NCBI GenBank assembly: GCA_023663655.1
Contig: JAMPGZ010000021.1
Span: 1 to 43,526 of the forward strand
Reading direction: 5' to 3'
From: Lachnospiraceae bacterium
GTDB lineage: Bacteria; Bacteroidota; Bacteroidia; Bacteroidales; Muribaculaceae
DNA: 43,526 bases
Below the pieces are notes generated by a model, which worked only from the letters and a program-made list of their open reading frames with translations, did not search any database and was not told the origin of the DNA. A program made the translations under genes and the position numbers. Every line of letters begins with the position of its first letter. Position 1 is the stretch's first letter. Below are positions 26,311 to 36,642 of the stretch, in pieces.

Positions 26311-27320
26311 CACTCCACAATGTTAACTTCGGGCAGTAAATCAATACCGAATTTAGCCCTCACCGTATTCTGTACGAATGATTTTAACGCCAGCACATCT
26401 TCAGCAGAGGCATTCCCCGTATTGACGATTACAAGACATTGCTTGGTATAGACTTCTGCGCCCCCTATCCGATTGCCTTTTAGCCCTGAGGTCTCTATCA
26501 GCCATCCCGCAGGGATCTTCACCGTTCCATCGGGAAGATCGTAATATGGCATACCGGGATAAGATGCTTCAAGCTCCTCATATTTGGATCTGTCCACAAC
26601 CGGATTTTTGAAGAACGAACCGGCGCTACCAAGCTCAGAAGGCTCGGGAAGTTTCGATTGTCGTATTGATATAATGCGTTCCCTAACCATTGCAAGGCTT
26701 AATCCGGGATGGTCAGCCAACTCTTTCAATGGTCCGTATTCCAACGAATACATCGGCACAACACCAAGACGGAACGTAACTCCGGTCACGATATACCTGC
26801 CGGGACAATGTTTAAATACACTGTCACGATACCCATAGCAGCATTCATCCAATGGAAGTTTTTTAGGATGCATATCAACAGTGTCAAGCACTTCAACACT
26901 CTCCACTATATCCTTAGCTTCCGATCCGTAGGCACCCACATTCTGCACGGCGGCGCCACCGACTTCTCCGGGTATATAAGACAAATTTACCGCTCCGTAA
27001 AGATCATTGGCTACAGTGTACTTCACAAAATCATCCCAAACTGTGCCTGATGCCACATGAATCAAGGCATGGCTTGCATTTCGTTCAAGCTGTCTTATCT
27101 CAGAGCAACGGCAGTGCAGTACAGCACCGTCATATCGTGAAGAAAACAGCATATTGCTTCCTCCGCCAAGATGAAGATAACGGCGATTGTCCCTTTTCAA
27201 CTCCTTTACTATATCAATAAGCTCATTGATACTGTCATATTCAATAAACTCATCGGCGATTACCGGGAGATGGAATGTTGTGAATTTTGATATGTTGCAA
27301 TTTGCCTCACGTGTTACCAT
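26310..27320 (-). CDS. murB: UDP-N-acetylenolpyruvoylglucosamine reductase (MurB)
   Basis: MurB is the FAD enzyme that reduces UDP-GlcNAc-enolpyruvate to UDP-MurNAc in peptidoglycan synthesis. The 336-residue product has the FAD-binding HLGGGSNMLFS (50-60) and the IPGEVGGAAVQNVGAYG segment (116-132). The catalytic serine is Ser235 in GSAGSFFKNP, and a likely catalytic glutamate lies near the C-terminus (LLPEVNIVE). The loop around residue 160-170 (CCYGYRDSVFK) is that of E. coli-type (type I) MurB. It lies 6 bp after the lipoprotein gene and overlaps the hydrolase. Confidence 0.95.
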   Translation of the reverse strand: MVTREANCNISKFTTFHLPVIADEFIEYDSINELIDIVKELKRDNRRYLHLGGGSNMLFSSRYDGAVLHCRCSEIRQLERNASHALIHVASGTVWDDFVKYTVANDLYGAVNLSYIPGEVGGAAVQNVGAYGSEAKDIVESVEVLDTVDMHPKKLPLDECCYGYRDSVFKHCPGRYIVTGVTFRLGVVPMYSLEYGPLKELADHPGLSLAMVRERIISIRQSKLPEPSELGSAGSFFKNPVVDRSKYEELEASYPGMPYYDLPDGTVKIPAGWLIETSGLKGNRIGGAEVYTKQCLVIVNTGNASAEDVLALKSFVQNTVRAKFGIDLLPEVNIVE

Positions 27321-27326
27321 AAAAAT

Positions 27327-28253
27327 CTATCTTCTTACACTTCTTAATATACCATCCTCAAAAATGAGGTAATTCCCGTTGGGATAGCTCCACAATTCCT
27401 GAATAGTTGAAATCGCATTGCGGCGACTCACCGAAGCAGGAGCGCCAAGAGCAAGTTTACACTCCTCGCGTGTCATATAAGGAACCACGCGTCCTTGCTG
27501 TATGTGCCGCCAATTCTCATCGGTCACCAACGGATATTTGAGACGCGGGTCATTGAAATAGAACAAGGTGGCGAAATTACGGGTGGATTTACCGGCATCC
27601 CCTACATTCAGAAACAGATAAGCCTCCTCGCCTGACGATTGAGCATCATCGGTCTTGAATTTAACCATCACCTGATACACCACATTTCCCGGCAATACCT
27701 CAGTTATCGTGACAGGCACGAATTTCACTCCATTGTAAGAATTTCCTTTCCGGTCATATCTGACAGGGCTCTTAAGATATAATCTCTTATTCAGCAGCAT
27801 ATCGGAAGCCTTGTCGACAACATCCATATCAATGGTAAAAGGCACATCAACCTTGGTTCGGTTTTCGAGTTCCTCCCGCGAAGCAGAGATCCGGTACACT
27901 ATTTCACCACCATCCTTATTGGAGAATATCAATTCGGTATCCTCTGTGCCGGTAAGCGATGTCACCGGACGATAACTGTCAAAATTTATATACTCTCCGG
28001 CTTTTGGCGGATTTCCGGTCGGTTCCAACGCCAACACTATTTTATCGTCGGTGACATAGAAACGCTTGCCTTTCTTCCATTGTGACAGCCGCTGAGAATT
28101 AATGTCACTGAGGAATTCATCTTCCTCAGTGACACCAACCTGCTGACGTTTTACATCGGTAGATGTTATCTTCGGCGTGCTTTCAATGCCGGTGAAACAT
28201 CCCGAAAATACAAATGCCGGAAGCAGGAGAAGCAATTGTCGCCAACCCATCAT
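27327..28253 (-). CDS. Lipoprotein with a BamE/SmpA-like C-terminus
   Basis: The 308-residue product has a lipoprotein signal with lipobox FSGC (Cys19). The C-terminal part (about 255-308) resembles the BamE/SmpA domain: MTREECKLALGAPASVSR, then a short break, ELWSYPNGNYLIFEDGILRSV. The central region (about 40-240) is beta-rich and not assigned to a family. It starts with an ATGA overlap with the peptidase stop (ATG 28253). BamE helps assemble outer-membrane proteins, but here only the C-terminal segment is similar, so a BamE role is not implied. It probably stays at the outer membrane. Confidence 0.75.
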   Translation of the reverse strand: MMGWRQLLLLLPAFVFSGCFTGIESTPKITSTDVKRQQVGVTEEDEFLSDINSQRLSQWKKGKRFYVTDDKIVLALEPTGNPPKAGEYINFDSYRPVTSLTGTEDTELIFSNKDGGEIVYRISASREELENRTKVDVPFTIDMDVVDKASDMLLNKRLYLKSPVRYDRKGNSYNGVKFVPVTITEVLPGNVVYQVMVKFKTDDAQSSGEEAYLFLNVGDAGKSTRNFATLFYFNDPRLKYPLVTDENWRHIQQGRVVPYMTREECKLALGAPASVSRRNAISTIQELWSYPNGNYLIFEDGILRSVRR

Positions 28254-30361
28254 TCCGCAACAGGATTTATACCCATGTTATAGAAAAGGAATGAATAGAT
28301 GTCGGCGTATTCATCAATCACCTTTGAAACCGGTTTCCCGGCTCCATGTCCTGCCTTTGAATCTATTCTTATGATCTTGGGAGCATCTCCGGTGTTACTG
28401 TTCTGAAGTGTAGCGGCATATTTAAATGAATGCGCCGGCACAACTCGGTCATCATGATCGGCTGTCGTAACAAGAATTGCCGGATACTTAGTCCCGTCAT
28501 TCTTTATATTGTGGATAGGTGAATAGCTCAACAGATATTCAGCCATCTCTTTTGAATCAGCGCTTGTGCCATAGTCTGATGCCCAGTTCCAACCGATTGT
28601 GAAAAGATGGTAACGCATCATATCCATTACACCTACACGTGGAATCGCCACTTTAAATAGATCGGGGCGCAGGTTCACACAGGCGCCAACGAGAAGACCG
28701 CCATTGCTTCCACCCTCGATTGCCATATACTCTGGTGATGACCATCCCTCCTTTATCAAATATTCAGCGGCAGAAATAAAGTCATTGAACACATTCATCT
28801 TCTGCTGTTTTGTACCTGCAAGATGCCACGGTTCTCCATATTCGCCACCTCCGCGAAGATTGGTCTGCGCATATATTCCTCCATTTTCAAGCCAAAGCAA
28901 CCTCTGAGCCGAGAATCCGGGAGTCAATGAAATATTGAAACCTCCATAACCGTACAGATAAACCGGATTCTTGCCGTCACGCTTCAATCCTTTCTTATAG
29001 GTGATGAACATCGGAATCAGGGTATCGTCAGTTGATGGATAGAAGATCTGCTCAGTCACATAATCATCCATATTGAATCCCTTGATCTCGGTCGACTTAT
29101 ATAATTTGGATGTGTTATCGGCAAGATTGTAGCTATAAATAGCCGCCGGATAAGTGAATGAAGTGAAAGAATAGAACACCTCATCATGTTTTTTGCTTGA
29201 AGAGATTCCTACCGATCCGGCTGCAGGGAACTCTATCTCATTGATTCGATTTCCTGTGCGGTCATAAACGTATGATTTGTTCTGAGCATCGATCTCATAG
29301 GTCAAAATAAGTTTATCACCTGCAAATTGCACACCGGTAAGCACTCCTTTGTCTTCAGCGACAAGCTCTTTCCAATTCTCTCTCTGCGGAGCATTGATAG
29401 AGGCTGTCATAAGGCGATATTTGGGAGCGCCATAATTGGTGTAAATGAACATCTGACCATCAATCACATCAAGCACCGAAATCTCATAATCCTGAGAAGG
29501 CTCTATTGTGATCCACTCCTCGCTTCCGGGCTTACGCATAATCAGAGAGCTTCCAAGTCCCTCTCCACCGCCATATACGAACAACGGCTGATTGTCATCA
29601 TGAATCGATGCCGAATGGAAATGTAGCGGATGAGCCTTGTCTTCATATACCAGCTTGTCATCCTGCTGCTTTGTTCCGAGGCGGTGGTAATAGATGCGGT
29701 GATTCTCATTGGCATTGGAGAATTCCTTGCCCTCCACTGGACGGTCATAGGCGCTGTAATAGAATCCGTCGCCATCCCATTCGGCACCGGTAAACTTAGC
29801 CCACTCGATATGGTCAGGTAATAATTTGCCGGTAGCTGTATCCATCACATATATCTCAGTCCAGTCCGATCCGCTGCGAGATATGGTATAGGCTGTGTAT
29901 TTACCGTCATTTGAGAAACTGATACCTGTCAAGGCTACAGTTCCGTCATCGCTCAACTTATTCGGATCCAGAAATACCTTTGCCGGTCCGCCCAAAGTTT
30001 CAGAGCAATAAAGAACCGATTGATTCTGCAATCCGTCATTCTCATAGAAATAATACTTTCCATCCTTTTTAAACGGAATGCCCGATTTCTTATAATTCAT
30101 TAAAGTCTTAATTCTGTCACGAAGATTGTCACGGAAAGGAATCTTTGACAGATAATCCTCAGTGACCTTGCGTTCAGCCTCGACCCATCCGAGAGTGGAT
30201 GCTGATGTATCATTCTCCAACGAACGATAAGGATCGGCAACCTTATTGCCGAAATACACATCTACGGTATTGGACACAGGAGCCTGAGGATACTTAATAT
30301 CATTTGCACTGCCTGAAATAACACTTGCAGTCATAATTGTCGCTGTTACAAGTTTTTTCAT
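28250..30361 (-). CDS. Prolyl oligopeptidase (S9A), secreted
   Basis: The 703-residue serine peptidase cuts short peptides after proline. After a signal peptide (about 1-19) comes the seven-bladed propeller (about 80-430) and the alpha/beta hydrolase domain. The catalytic residues are visible: Ser552 in GGSNGGLL, an aspartate in ADHDDRVVP (635-641) and His672 in AGHGAGKP. It is probably periplasmic or surface-exposed in this organism. It heads the operon with the lipoprotein, murB and PhnP-like genes. A 7-bp hairpin with weak T run lies upstream (30381-30408), so read-through from secA is possible. Confidence 0.93.
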   Translation of the reverse strand: MKKLVTATIMTASVISGSANDIKYPQAPVSNTVDVYFGNKVADPYRSLENDTSASTLGWVEAERKVTEDYLSKIPFRDNLRDRIKTLMNYKKSGIPFKKDGKYYFYENDGLQNQSVLYCSETLGGPAKVFLDPNKLSDDGTVALTGISFSNDGKYTAYTISRSGSDWTEIYVMDTATGKLLPDHIEWAKFTGAEWDGDGFYYSAYDRPVEGKEFSNANENHRIYYHRLGTKQQDDKLVYEDKAHPLHFHSASIHDDNQPLFVYGGGEGLGSSLIMRKPGSEEWITIEPSQDYEISVLDVIDGQMFIYTNYGAPKYRLMTASINAPQRENWKELVAEDKGVLTGVQFAGDKLILTYEIDAQNKSYVYDRTGNRINEIEFPAAGSVGISSSKKHDEVFYSFTSFTYPAAIYSYNLADNTSKLYKSTEIKGFNMDDYVTEQIFYPSTDDTLIPMFITYKKGLKRDGKNPVYLYGYGGFNISLTPGFSAQRLLWLENGGIYAQTNLRGGGEYGEPWHLAGTKQQKMNVFNDFISAAEYLIKEGWSSPEYMAIEGGSNGGLLVGACVNLRPDLFKVAIPRVGVMDMMRYHLFTIGWNWASDYGTSADSKEMAEYLLSYSPIHNIKNDGTKYPAILVTTADHDDRVVPAHSFKYAATLQNSNTGDAPKIIRIDSKAGHGAGKPVSKVIDEYADIYSFLFYNMGINPVAE

Positions 30362-30377
30362 TAGATTTTAATTTAAA

Positions 30378-30410
30378 CAGGACGGAGCATTTGATTGCCC
30401 CGTCCTTATG
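30378..30410 (-). terminator. Weak hairpin between secA and the peptidase gene
   Basis: The stem aggacgg / ccgtcct with an inner wobble-paired extension encloses a short loop. The downstream T run on the minus strand is poor, so it may be only a partial terminator. Confidence 0.45.
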
Positions 30411-30430
30411 TTATTAAATGTTAGTGACGG

Positions 30431-33400
30431 TTAAAGTCCTTTTCCATGACAATTCTTATACTTTTTGCCCGATCCGCATGGACATGGATCATTTCTTCCC
30501 ACCTTCGGTCCGTTGACTATCGGTTGCGTACGCTGATGCTCTCCCTGAGGAGCTGAAGCGGCTTGACGCTGTGCATCGGCGCCGGGATAAGTTTCCTTGC
30601 TTGCTTTATAGCGGCTATAGTCATTGGGGCGTTCCGGAAGAGCTTCTTTCATTTGAGGGCGCGGCGGTTGCTGCGGTTCTTCCTTCCGTTCTGAACTAAG
30701 CTGAGCGTCAGAAGCACGCTGAGGCTGCGGTTGCGGAATATATATCTGTCCTCTCAACAATGCCGAAGCTGCCTTGACATTAAGAGTGTTCATAGCGTTT
30801 TCAAACAAGTGGAAGGACTCTACCTTATAAATCACAAGCGGATCCTTCTGCTCATAGGACGCATTTTGAACCGACTGGCGCAATTGGTCAAGCTCACGAA
30901 GATGCTCTTTCCACACTTCGTCGATGGTCACGAGCATGATAGCCTTATGCCATTCCTTGATTATCGATTTGCATTCAGTGCGATAAGCTTCCTCTATGTC
31001 GGCAGGGATATTGAACACTCTCTTTCCATCAGTGATAGGAACGAGAATCTTACCCTTCGCTTCTTTATTCTCAACAAGATCCTTGATGACAGGCATTGCG
31101 ATTTCAACAATGCGTTCGCTCTTGCGTCGGAATGCCTCGTTGACTTCAGCATGAACACGGTCGAATGCTTCCTGATGTGACATCTTACGGAACTCATCGT
31201 CGGTGAACGGAGTCTCAATAGCAAATACCTTGAGAAGCTCCATTGTCAAATCGGGATATGTGTCAGGGGAATCATAGGTATTCACAATATTTTCTACTGT
31301 GTCATAGAGCATATTGTTGATGTCAATACCTACACGTTCACCCATCAATGCATGAAGTCGTCTGCCATAAATATATTGACGCTGTTTATTCATCACATCG
31401 TCATATTCCAACAAACGCTTACGGATTCCGAAGTTGTTCTCTTCCACACGCTTCTGTGCGTTTTCGATGGCACGGTTCACCATCTTGGATTCGATCATCT
31501 CTCCCTCCTTCACGCCAAGGGTGTCGAGCATCTTGGTAACACGGTCACCGGCAAAAAGACGCATCAACTGATCCTCAAACGACAGGAAGAACACTGATGA
31601 ACCCGGGTCGCCTTGACGGCCTGAACGTCCGCGCAACTGGCGGTCGACACGACGTGACTCATGGCGCTCTGTACCGATGATGGCAAGACCTCCCGCATCC
31701 TTAACCTCGGCAGGGAGCTTGATGTCGGTACCACGACCTGCCATATTGGTTGCGATTGTAACAGTACCTTTCTTACCTGCCTGAGCCACGATGTCAGCCT
31801 CCTTTTGGTGCAACTTCGCATTAAGCACATTGTGAGGGATGTGACGCAAGGTGAGCATTCTTGACAATAATTCGGAAATATCAACCGAAGTAGTACCAAC
31901 CAACACCGGACGACCCTGGCTGACAAGTTCCACAATCTCATCGATGACAGCCGCATATTTCTCCTTCTTGGTGCGATATACGCGGTCGTTCATGTCAATT
32001 CGAGCCACAGGCTTGTTGGTGGGGATAGTCACCACATCAAGTTTGTAGATATCCCAGAATTCACCGGCTTCAGTCTCGGCTGTACCGGTCATTCCCGCAA
32101 GTTTGTGATACATACGGAAATAGTTCTGCAAGGTGATAGTTGCGAAAGTCTGAGTCGCTGCCTCTACTTTCACACCCTCTTTGGCTTCAATAGCCTGATG
32201 GAGTCCGTCGGAGTAGCGGCGACCCTCCATGATACGTCCGGTCTGCTCGTCTACGATCTTGATTTTATTGTCGTCTATCACATATTCAACGTCCTTTTCA
32301 AACAGGGTGTATGCCTTCAGCAACTGGTTTACAGTGTGCACACGCTCCGCCTTAACAGCATAGTTCTGCATGAGGTCGTCCTTACGCTGCTGACGATCGG
32401 CAGGAGAAAGCGAATCATCACCCTCCACTTCCGACAATTGTGAAGCGATATCAGGCAACACAAAGAATTGCGGATCCTGGCTGCTGCCTGTCAGCTCATC
32501 AATACCCTTATCGGTGAGTTCTACCGAACGATTCTTCTCGTCAATCACGAAATAAAGCGGTTCGACAGCTTTAGGCATTTCGCGGCTGTTATCCTGAAGA
32601 TAGTATGCCTCAGTGTCAAGCAACAATGGCTTGATGCCGTCTTGTGAAAGATATTTGATGAGCGGTCCGTTTTTCGGCAAACCTTTGTAAGCACGGAACA
32701 ACTGGAGGGCACCCTCTTTTCTCACTTCCTTATCTGAGCTTGCGATTTTCTCTTTAGCATCAAGAAGCAGTCGTGCCACAAGCTTGCGCTGAGCCTCAAA
32801 TACCTTCTCTACATTATGTTTGTAGTCATTGAACAGCTGATCCTCGCCTTTAGGCACAGGACCTGATATGATAAGCGGTGTACGGGCATCGTCAATAAGC
32901 ACCGAGTCAACCTCGTCGACAATAGCATAATAATGCTTGCGCTGCACGAGATCTTGCGGAGACATAGCCATATTGTCACGCAGATAGTCGAAACCAAATT
33001 CATTGTTGGTACCGAAAGTGATGTCACATGCATAAGCTCTGCGACGTGATTCAGAGTTGGGTTGATGCTTGTCGATACAATCCACAGTCTGTCCGTGGAA
33101 CATATATAGCGGTCCCATCCATTCCGAGTCTCGTTTTGACAAATAGTCGTTGACAGTAACCACATGAACACCTCGACCGGTCAATGAGCGAAGGAATACC
33201 GGAAGAGTCGCAACGAGAGTCTTACCCTCACCTGTCGCCATCTCGGCAATCTTGCCCTGATGTAGCACAATACCGCCGATCAACTGCACGTCATAATGCA
33301 CCATGTCCCAGGTCACCTCGTTTCCTCCGGCAATCCAGTGGTTCTTGTATATAGCCTTATCGCCTTCGATTGTGACAAAATCCTTGCCTGCGGCAGCCAG

Positions 33401-33811
33401 ATCGCGATCCATCTGCGATGCAGTCACTTCCACAGTTTCATTGGCAGCGAATCGTGCAGCAGTCTCACGCATAGCGGCAAATACTGTGGGAAGCACTCGA
33501 TCAAGCTCCTTCTCGTATACTTCGAGTATATTCTTCTCGCGGCTATCGATATCGTCCCACAACGGCTGACGCTCGTCAAACGGAAGTTCCTCAATCTTTT
33601 CCTTCAATTCAGCAATCGCCTTGGTATCGTCGGCTACAGCATCCTGAAGTTCTTTTTTTATGTTGGTAATCACATCACGCAATTCATCATTGGAAAGCTC
33701 CTTCATTTTAGGTCCAAGAGCATTGATCTGATCAACAATCGGCTGGATTTCTTTAAGGTCGCGCTGCGATTTATTGCCGAAAAGTTTATTTAATATAGTA
33801 GTTAATGACAT
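30431..33811 (-). CDS. secA: Preprotein translocase ATPase SecA
   Basis: SecA drives preproteins through SecYEG. The 1126-residue product is longer than E. coli SecA (901 aa), as usual in Bacteroidetes. Seen: Walker [10 protein letters not shown] (about residue 190), the DEAD-type box [19 protein letters not shown], the helicase segment [17 protein letters not shown], and a C-terminal SEC-C zinc motif [14 protein letters not shown]. The region about 1045-1095 is a proline/glutamine-rich linker of low complexity. It lies 45 bp downstream of the alkaline-phosphatase-fold gene on the same strand, and the whole ilvA to secA block may form one transcript. Proteins that pass through SecA include the lipoproteins that Lnb-type enzymes modify. 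Confidence 0.96.
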   Translation of the reverse strand: MSLTTILNKLFGNKSQRDLKEIQPIVDQINALGPKMKELSNDELRDVITNIKKELQDAVADDTKAIAELKEKIEELPFDERQPLWDDIDSREKNILEVYEKELDRVLPTVFAAMRETAARFAANETVEVTASQMDRDLAAAGKDFVTIEGDKAIYKNHWIAGGNEVTWDMVHYDVQLIGGIVLHQGKIAEMATGEGKTLVATLPVFLRSLTGRGVHVVTVNDYLSKRDSEWMGPLYMFHGQTVDCIDKHQPNSESRRRAYACDITFGTNNEFGFDYLRDNMAMSPQDLVQRKHYYAIVDEVDSVLIDDARTPLIISGPVPKGEDQLFNDYKHNVEKVFEAQRKLVARLLLDAKEKIASSDKEVRKEGALQLFRAYKGLPKNGPLIKYLSQDGIKPLLLDTEAYYLQDNSREMPKAVEPLYFVIDEKNRSVELTDKGIDELTGSSQDPQFFVLPDIASQLSEVEGDDSLSPADRQQRKDDLMQNYAVKAERVHTVNQLLKAYTLFEKDVEYVIDDNKIKIVDEQTGRIMEGRRYSDGLHQAIEAKEGVKVEAATQTFATITLQNYFRMYHKLAGMTGTAETEAGEFWDIYKLDVVTIPTNKPVARIDMNDRVYRTKKEKYAAVIDEIVELVSQGRPVLVGTTSVDISELLSRMLTLRHIPHNVLNAKLHQKEADIVAQAGKKGTVTIATNMAGRGTDIKLPAEVKDAGGLAIIGTERHESRRVDRQLRGRSGRQGDPGSSVFFLSFEDQLMRLFAGDRVTKMLDTLGVKEGEMIESKMVNRAIENAQKRVEENNFGIRKRLLEYDDVMNKQRQYIYGRRLHALMGERVGIDINNMLYDTVENIVNTYDSPDTYPDLTMELLKVFAIETPFTDDEFRKMSHQEAFDRVHAEVNEAFRRKSERIVEIAMPVIKDLVENKEAKGKILVPITDGKRVFNIPADIEEAYRTECKSIIKEWHKAIMLVTIDEVWKEHLRELDQLRQSVQNASYEQKDPLVIYKVESFHLFENAMNTLNVKAASALLRGQIYIPQPQPQRASDAQLSSERKEEPQQPPRPQMKEALPERPNDYSRYKASKETYPGADAQRQAASAPQGEHQRTQPIVNGPKVGRNDPCPCGSGKKYKNCHGKGL

Positions 33812-33856
33812 AAATTAGTTCTGATTTTTATTTTGATTTAACGGGGTTTCTCACTC

Positions 33857-35473
33857 TCACTTCTTCTCCAAAGCCAATGGAGGCAGATCGGCTGCATTGG
33901 GCGATCTTATTCGGAGCAGACGCGCCACGGTCGGAGCAATGGAGCGTGCATCAATCTCTTCAATTATTCTCGTAGGCTTCAGCACGGGAGAGAACAAAAA
34001 CACCGGAGCGGTCATAATTCCGCTGCGCACCGTTGTGCGTACTTCCTTGGCGCTGACAGGATCAATCTCAATAATCTCCCATCCCGGAGTGATTGCAAGC
34101 AAGAGGTCTCCGGCGAAATCCACATTAGTGTTGCGTTTCAGGGCTGCCGCGTTGTTTCCGGCACGTCCGGCAATGACATCATCAATAGTCCATACTCCGC
34201 TCACACCACTCATGCGTGTCAAGAAATCGGCAGCTTCCGCTCTCATTGCGGCAAGATCCAATCCACGCTCCTGAATCAACTTCCTGTTCAGGAACAGTTG
34301 ACTGTCATGATAGCCTGCGACCCACTCTTCATTGCCGTATTTGGCAACAAAATACATATTCAACAGCGAAATCGCACGCTTCGGGATAAATTCACCATTG
34401 GGGATACCCCACTTTTCATCGTCACGCTTATTTCCGGGTGCCGATGGGGTTCCGGCGAGCATGACAAATGTATTTTCAAGACCTACTTTATTGTCTATGA
34501 TCTGGAACAACCGCTCAAGATCCTTGTCAAGACGCAAGTAGCTATCCATGGTCTCAATGCGATTATCGGCATCCTTAGCTGCAATAAAAGGAGCAAGCGT
34601 ATAACCGAGATTCAGCATATCCATGGCATCGTGATTGCCAAGCTGCAGACCGTTGATATAATCCCCTGCGATATCTGTTATTTCCGTGTTCACAGGACCT
34701 GAGGTCTTGTAATTTCGGAATCGGTTGATATCGTTGTGCTGGAAAAGATATCTGAAAGGATAATATTTCTTGTAAGCCGGCAGATCGGGATATTTCTCAG
34801 GAGCAAGCAACGGACGCCAAGTCAAGGTGTCGAGACGCACTGACAAGGGCTTGGAATGGTTCCTGCCCTGAACCGGAAGCGGCATCTCCTTATAATAAGT
34901 GGATGTAGACCATTTTCCGGTAACATCATTTATCCACAACGCGCTGTTTCCTGCATGACCAGCCATAACAATGGACTGAGGAGCAGAAGGAGCGATGGAA
35001 TATACATTTCCAAATCCGGCACCGTCGATACGCACTTCGTCAGAGACAGTGCTTACGGTTATCGCCTTGGGTGTGAATGTATCATCAGTGAAATTGCCGA
35101 GTTGGGAGTGGTCAAGCACTACGGGAAAACTCCTTTTGTGATCGGAGTCGTAGACTACAGAAGCAGGAATGCCGTTGACCGCCGGAGAGGTGCCGCTATA
35201 AACCATTGCCGTGGCAGCCGTCGCATCCATGAATGTGCCATAATTCACATTCTCAAGCATCACGCCTTCCTGCATGAGCCTGTTAAACCCGCCTTCTCCA
35301 AAATATCCCTTCAGCAAGTCGAGATAATCTTCGCGCAATCCGTCAATCATTATGCCCACCACCAGCTTAGGTCGTGACACAGGGGGCTGCCCGACAACGG
35401 TCAAAGTGACCATTGACGCCAGCAACACTGACAGCAATCGACGGGTTAAATGCGGTTCGTTAGTTTTAAGCAT
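33857..35473 (-). CDS. Alkaline-phosphatase-fold protein, probable pseudoenzyme
   Basis: The 538-residue protein has a signal peptide (about 1-28, VVGQ) and the alkaline phosphatase/phosphodiesterase fold of the PafA type: VGIMIDGLREDYL with Asp44 kept, GGFNRLMQEGVM, GTSPAVNGI, STSTYYKEMP, DSYLRLDKDL and a C-terminal IAPTVARLLRI. The active-site positions differ from what I recall of PafA. The nucleophile Thr is Ala84 (Thr85 is next), the following Gly-His is Ala87-Thr88, the Asp/His metal pair in TDYxGH is Pro295/Ala299, the ADHG pair is Thr342/Pro343, and the last His is Thr. The Lys/Arg substrate contacts are Ser163/Pro165. If right, it cannot bind two zincs. It overlaps the Lnb-like gene by 28 bp. 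Confidence 0.82.
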   Translation of the reverse strand: MLKTNEPHLTRRLLSVLLASMVTLTVVGQPPVSRPKLVVGIMIDGLREDYLDLLKGYFGEGGFNRLMQEGVMLENVNYGTFMDATAATAMVYSGTSPAVNGIPASVVYDSDHKRSFPVVLDHSQLGNFTDDTFTPKAITVSTVSDEVRIDGAGFGNVYSIAPSAPQSIVMAGHAGNSALWINDVTGKWSTSTYYKEMPLPVQGRNHSKPLSVRLDTLTWRPLLAPEKYPDLPAYKKYYPFRYLFQHNDINRFRNYKTSGPVNTEITDIAGDYINGLQLGNHDAMDMLNLGYTLAPFIAAKDADNRIETMDSYLRLDKDLERLFQIIDNKVGLENTFVMLAGTPSAPGNKRDDEKWGIPNGEFIPKRAISLLNMYFVAKYGNEEWVAGYHDSQLFLNRKLIQERGLDLAAMRAEAADFLTRMSGVSGVWTIDDVIAGRAGNNAAALKRNTNVDFAGDLLLAITPGWEIIEIDPVSAKEVRTTVRSGIMTAPVFLFSPVLKPTRIIEEIDARSIAPTVARLLRIRSPNAADLPPLALEKK

Positions 35474-36642
35474 CGTGTGATATATAAATATCTTATAGTA
35501 AGTATGGCATCGGCAAGTATCAGCGGAATAAATGCGGCATTACCCGACTGTCCTGACCAAAGCCACAACATACTTAACAAAAATAATGCCACAAAGTTAA
35601 CAATTCCATACAATTTTACCAACTTACGACAACTTTTTATATATATGAATGCCGGAACAATCAGGCACAACGGATTGAGCCATAGCAACAACCAGTTAGG
35701 AGAAGTCGCTTCATGCTCGGAAACAAACACCAGAAAAGTTATCAACAATCCCGCTATGCCATAGACTCCGAAAACGACAGCATCAACCCAACGTGTCACT
35801 TTCATCAATTTCAAGTCATGCACGGTGACAAAAATGACCAATAGCAATACTGCAATACTGACAGCTAAAGGTGTCATCCACCATGGCGTAACCTCTGCCA
35901 AATCACCGCGTGACGGCAGAATCACCGAGGTTGATGAAGAGATGCCGTTGTCTTCTATCATTTCCATCAGAATCATCGGGACAAAGGCTTTATCTCTGTC
36001 GCTTATAGGGTAATCTATGCCGCTTCCCAATGCCAAATCAATGCCAAACTGGTACCACGGATAAGCAGAATGATAATGACGCATCGCATCACGGAAGGTC
36101 CATCCGGAGGTATAACTTCTGGCGTTGAGCGCAAGTGTGTCGCCAATCGCACGCTCAATCATCACCAATGGACGCGTCGCGCAATTGTCCTTTACATAAT
36201 TATATCTGTAGGTTCTGTTTTCAGGCTTAAGATTCTCATCCAAAAGTTCAATGAGACGCAACGCCGCATCAGCAGGAATATCAAGCGGCTGTTCATAGAC
36301 AGCCCTTCCGGCACGGGCATATTGCCTCAGGAAATAGTCAAACGGAGCGGCACCTACCATGTAATCGGTTTCACCTTTTACAAAACGGTAAACGAAATTG
36401 GGTGCGTCGAAATCAAACAACCCATAGTTAACCGCCACGTCAGCTCCATTGTAACGCACACGCAGAGCCGTGTGACCCTCAAGCTCATATATATCAGAGC
36501 CGGGGCCACACGTAATAAGACTTATGCGAGGCGTTTCAACGGAAGGAGCATCAATCTGTCGATCAGAACCGATCGCCTTTATTCCTGAAAGCACAAAAAA
36601 CAGTGCCACCAACAGACAACGAAAAGTCAGGTTCACGCTCAT
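35446..36642 (-). CDS. lnb: DUF4105 membrane protein, Lnb-type lipoprotein N-acyltransferase
   Basis: The 398-residue protein has a signal anchor/signal peptide (about 1-25), a periplasmic DUF4105 domain (about 38-250) and at least five transmembrane helices at the C-terminus. Conserved residues of the domain are seen: His57 in ELEGHTALRV, FVKGETDYMVG, and Cys154 in YVKDNCATRP, which look like a papain-type Cys/His pair. This family was reported as Lnb, which adds the third acyl chain to lipoproteins in Bacteroides (from memory). Lipoproteins abound in Bacteroidales and lnt is often absent. It starts on the ATGA overlap with ilvA and overlaps the phosphatase-like gene. The assignment of substrate is inference. 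Confidence 0.78.
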   Translation of the reverse strand: MSVNLTFRCLLVALFFVLSGIKAIGSDRQIDAPSVETPRISLITCGPGSDIYELEGHTALRVRYNGADVAVNYGLFDFDAPNFVYRFVKGETDYMVGAAPFDYFLRQYARAGRAVYEQPLDIPADAALRLIELLDENLKPENRTYRYNYVKDNCATRPLVMIERAIGDTLALNARSYTSGWTFRDAMRHYHSAYPWYQFGIDLALGSGIDYPISDRDKAFVPMILMEMIEDNGISSSTSVILPSRGDLAEVTPWWMTPLAVSIAVLLLVIFVTVHDLKLMKVTRWVDAVVFGVYGIAGLLITFLVFVSEHEATSPNWLLLWLNPLCLIVPAFIYIKSCRKLVKLYGIVNFVALFLLSMLWLWSGQSGNAAFIPLILADAILTIRYLYITRCLKLTNRI

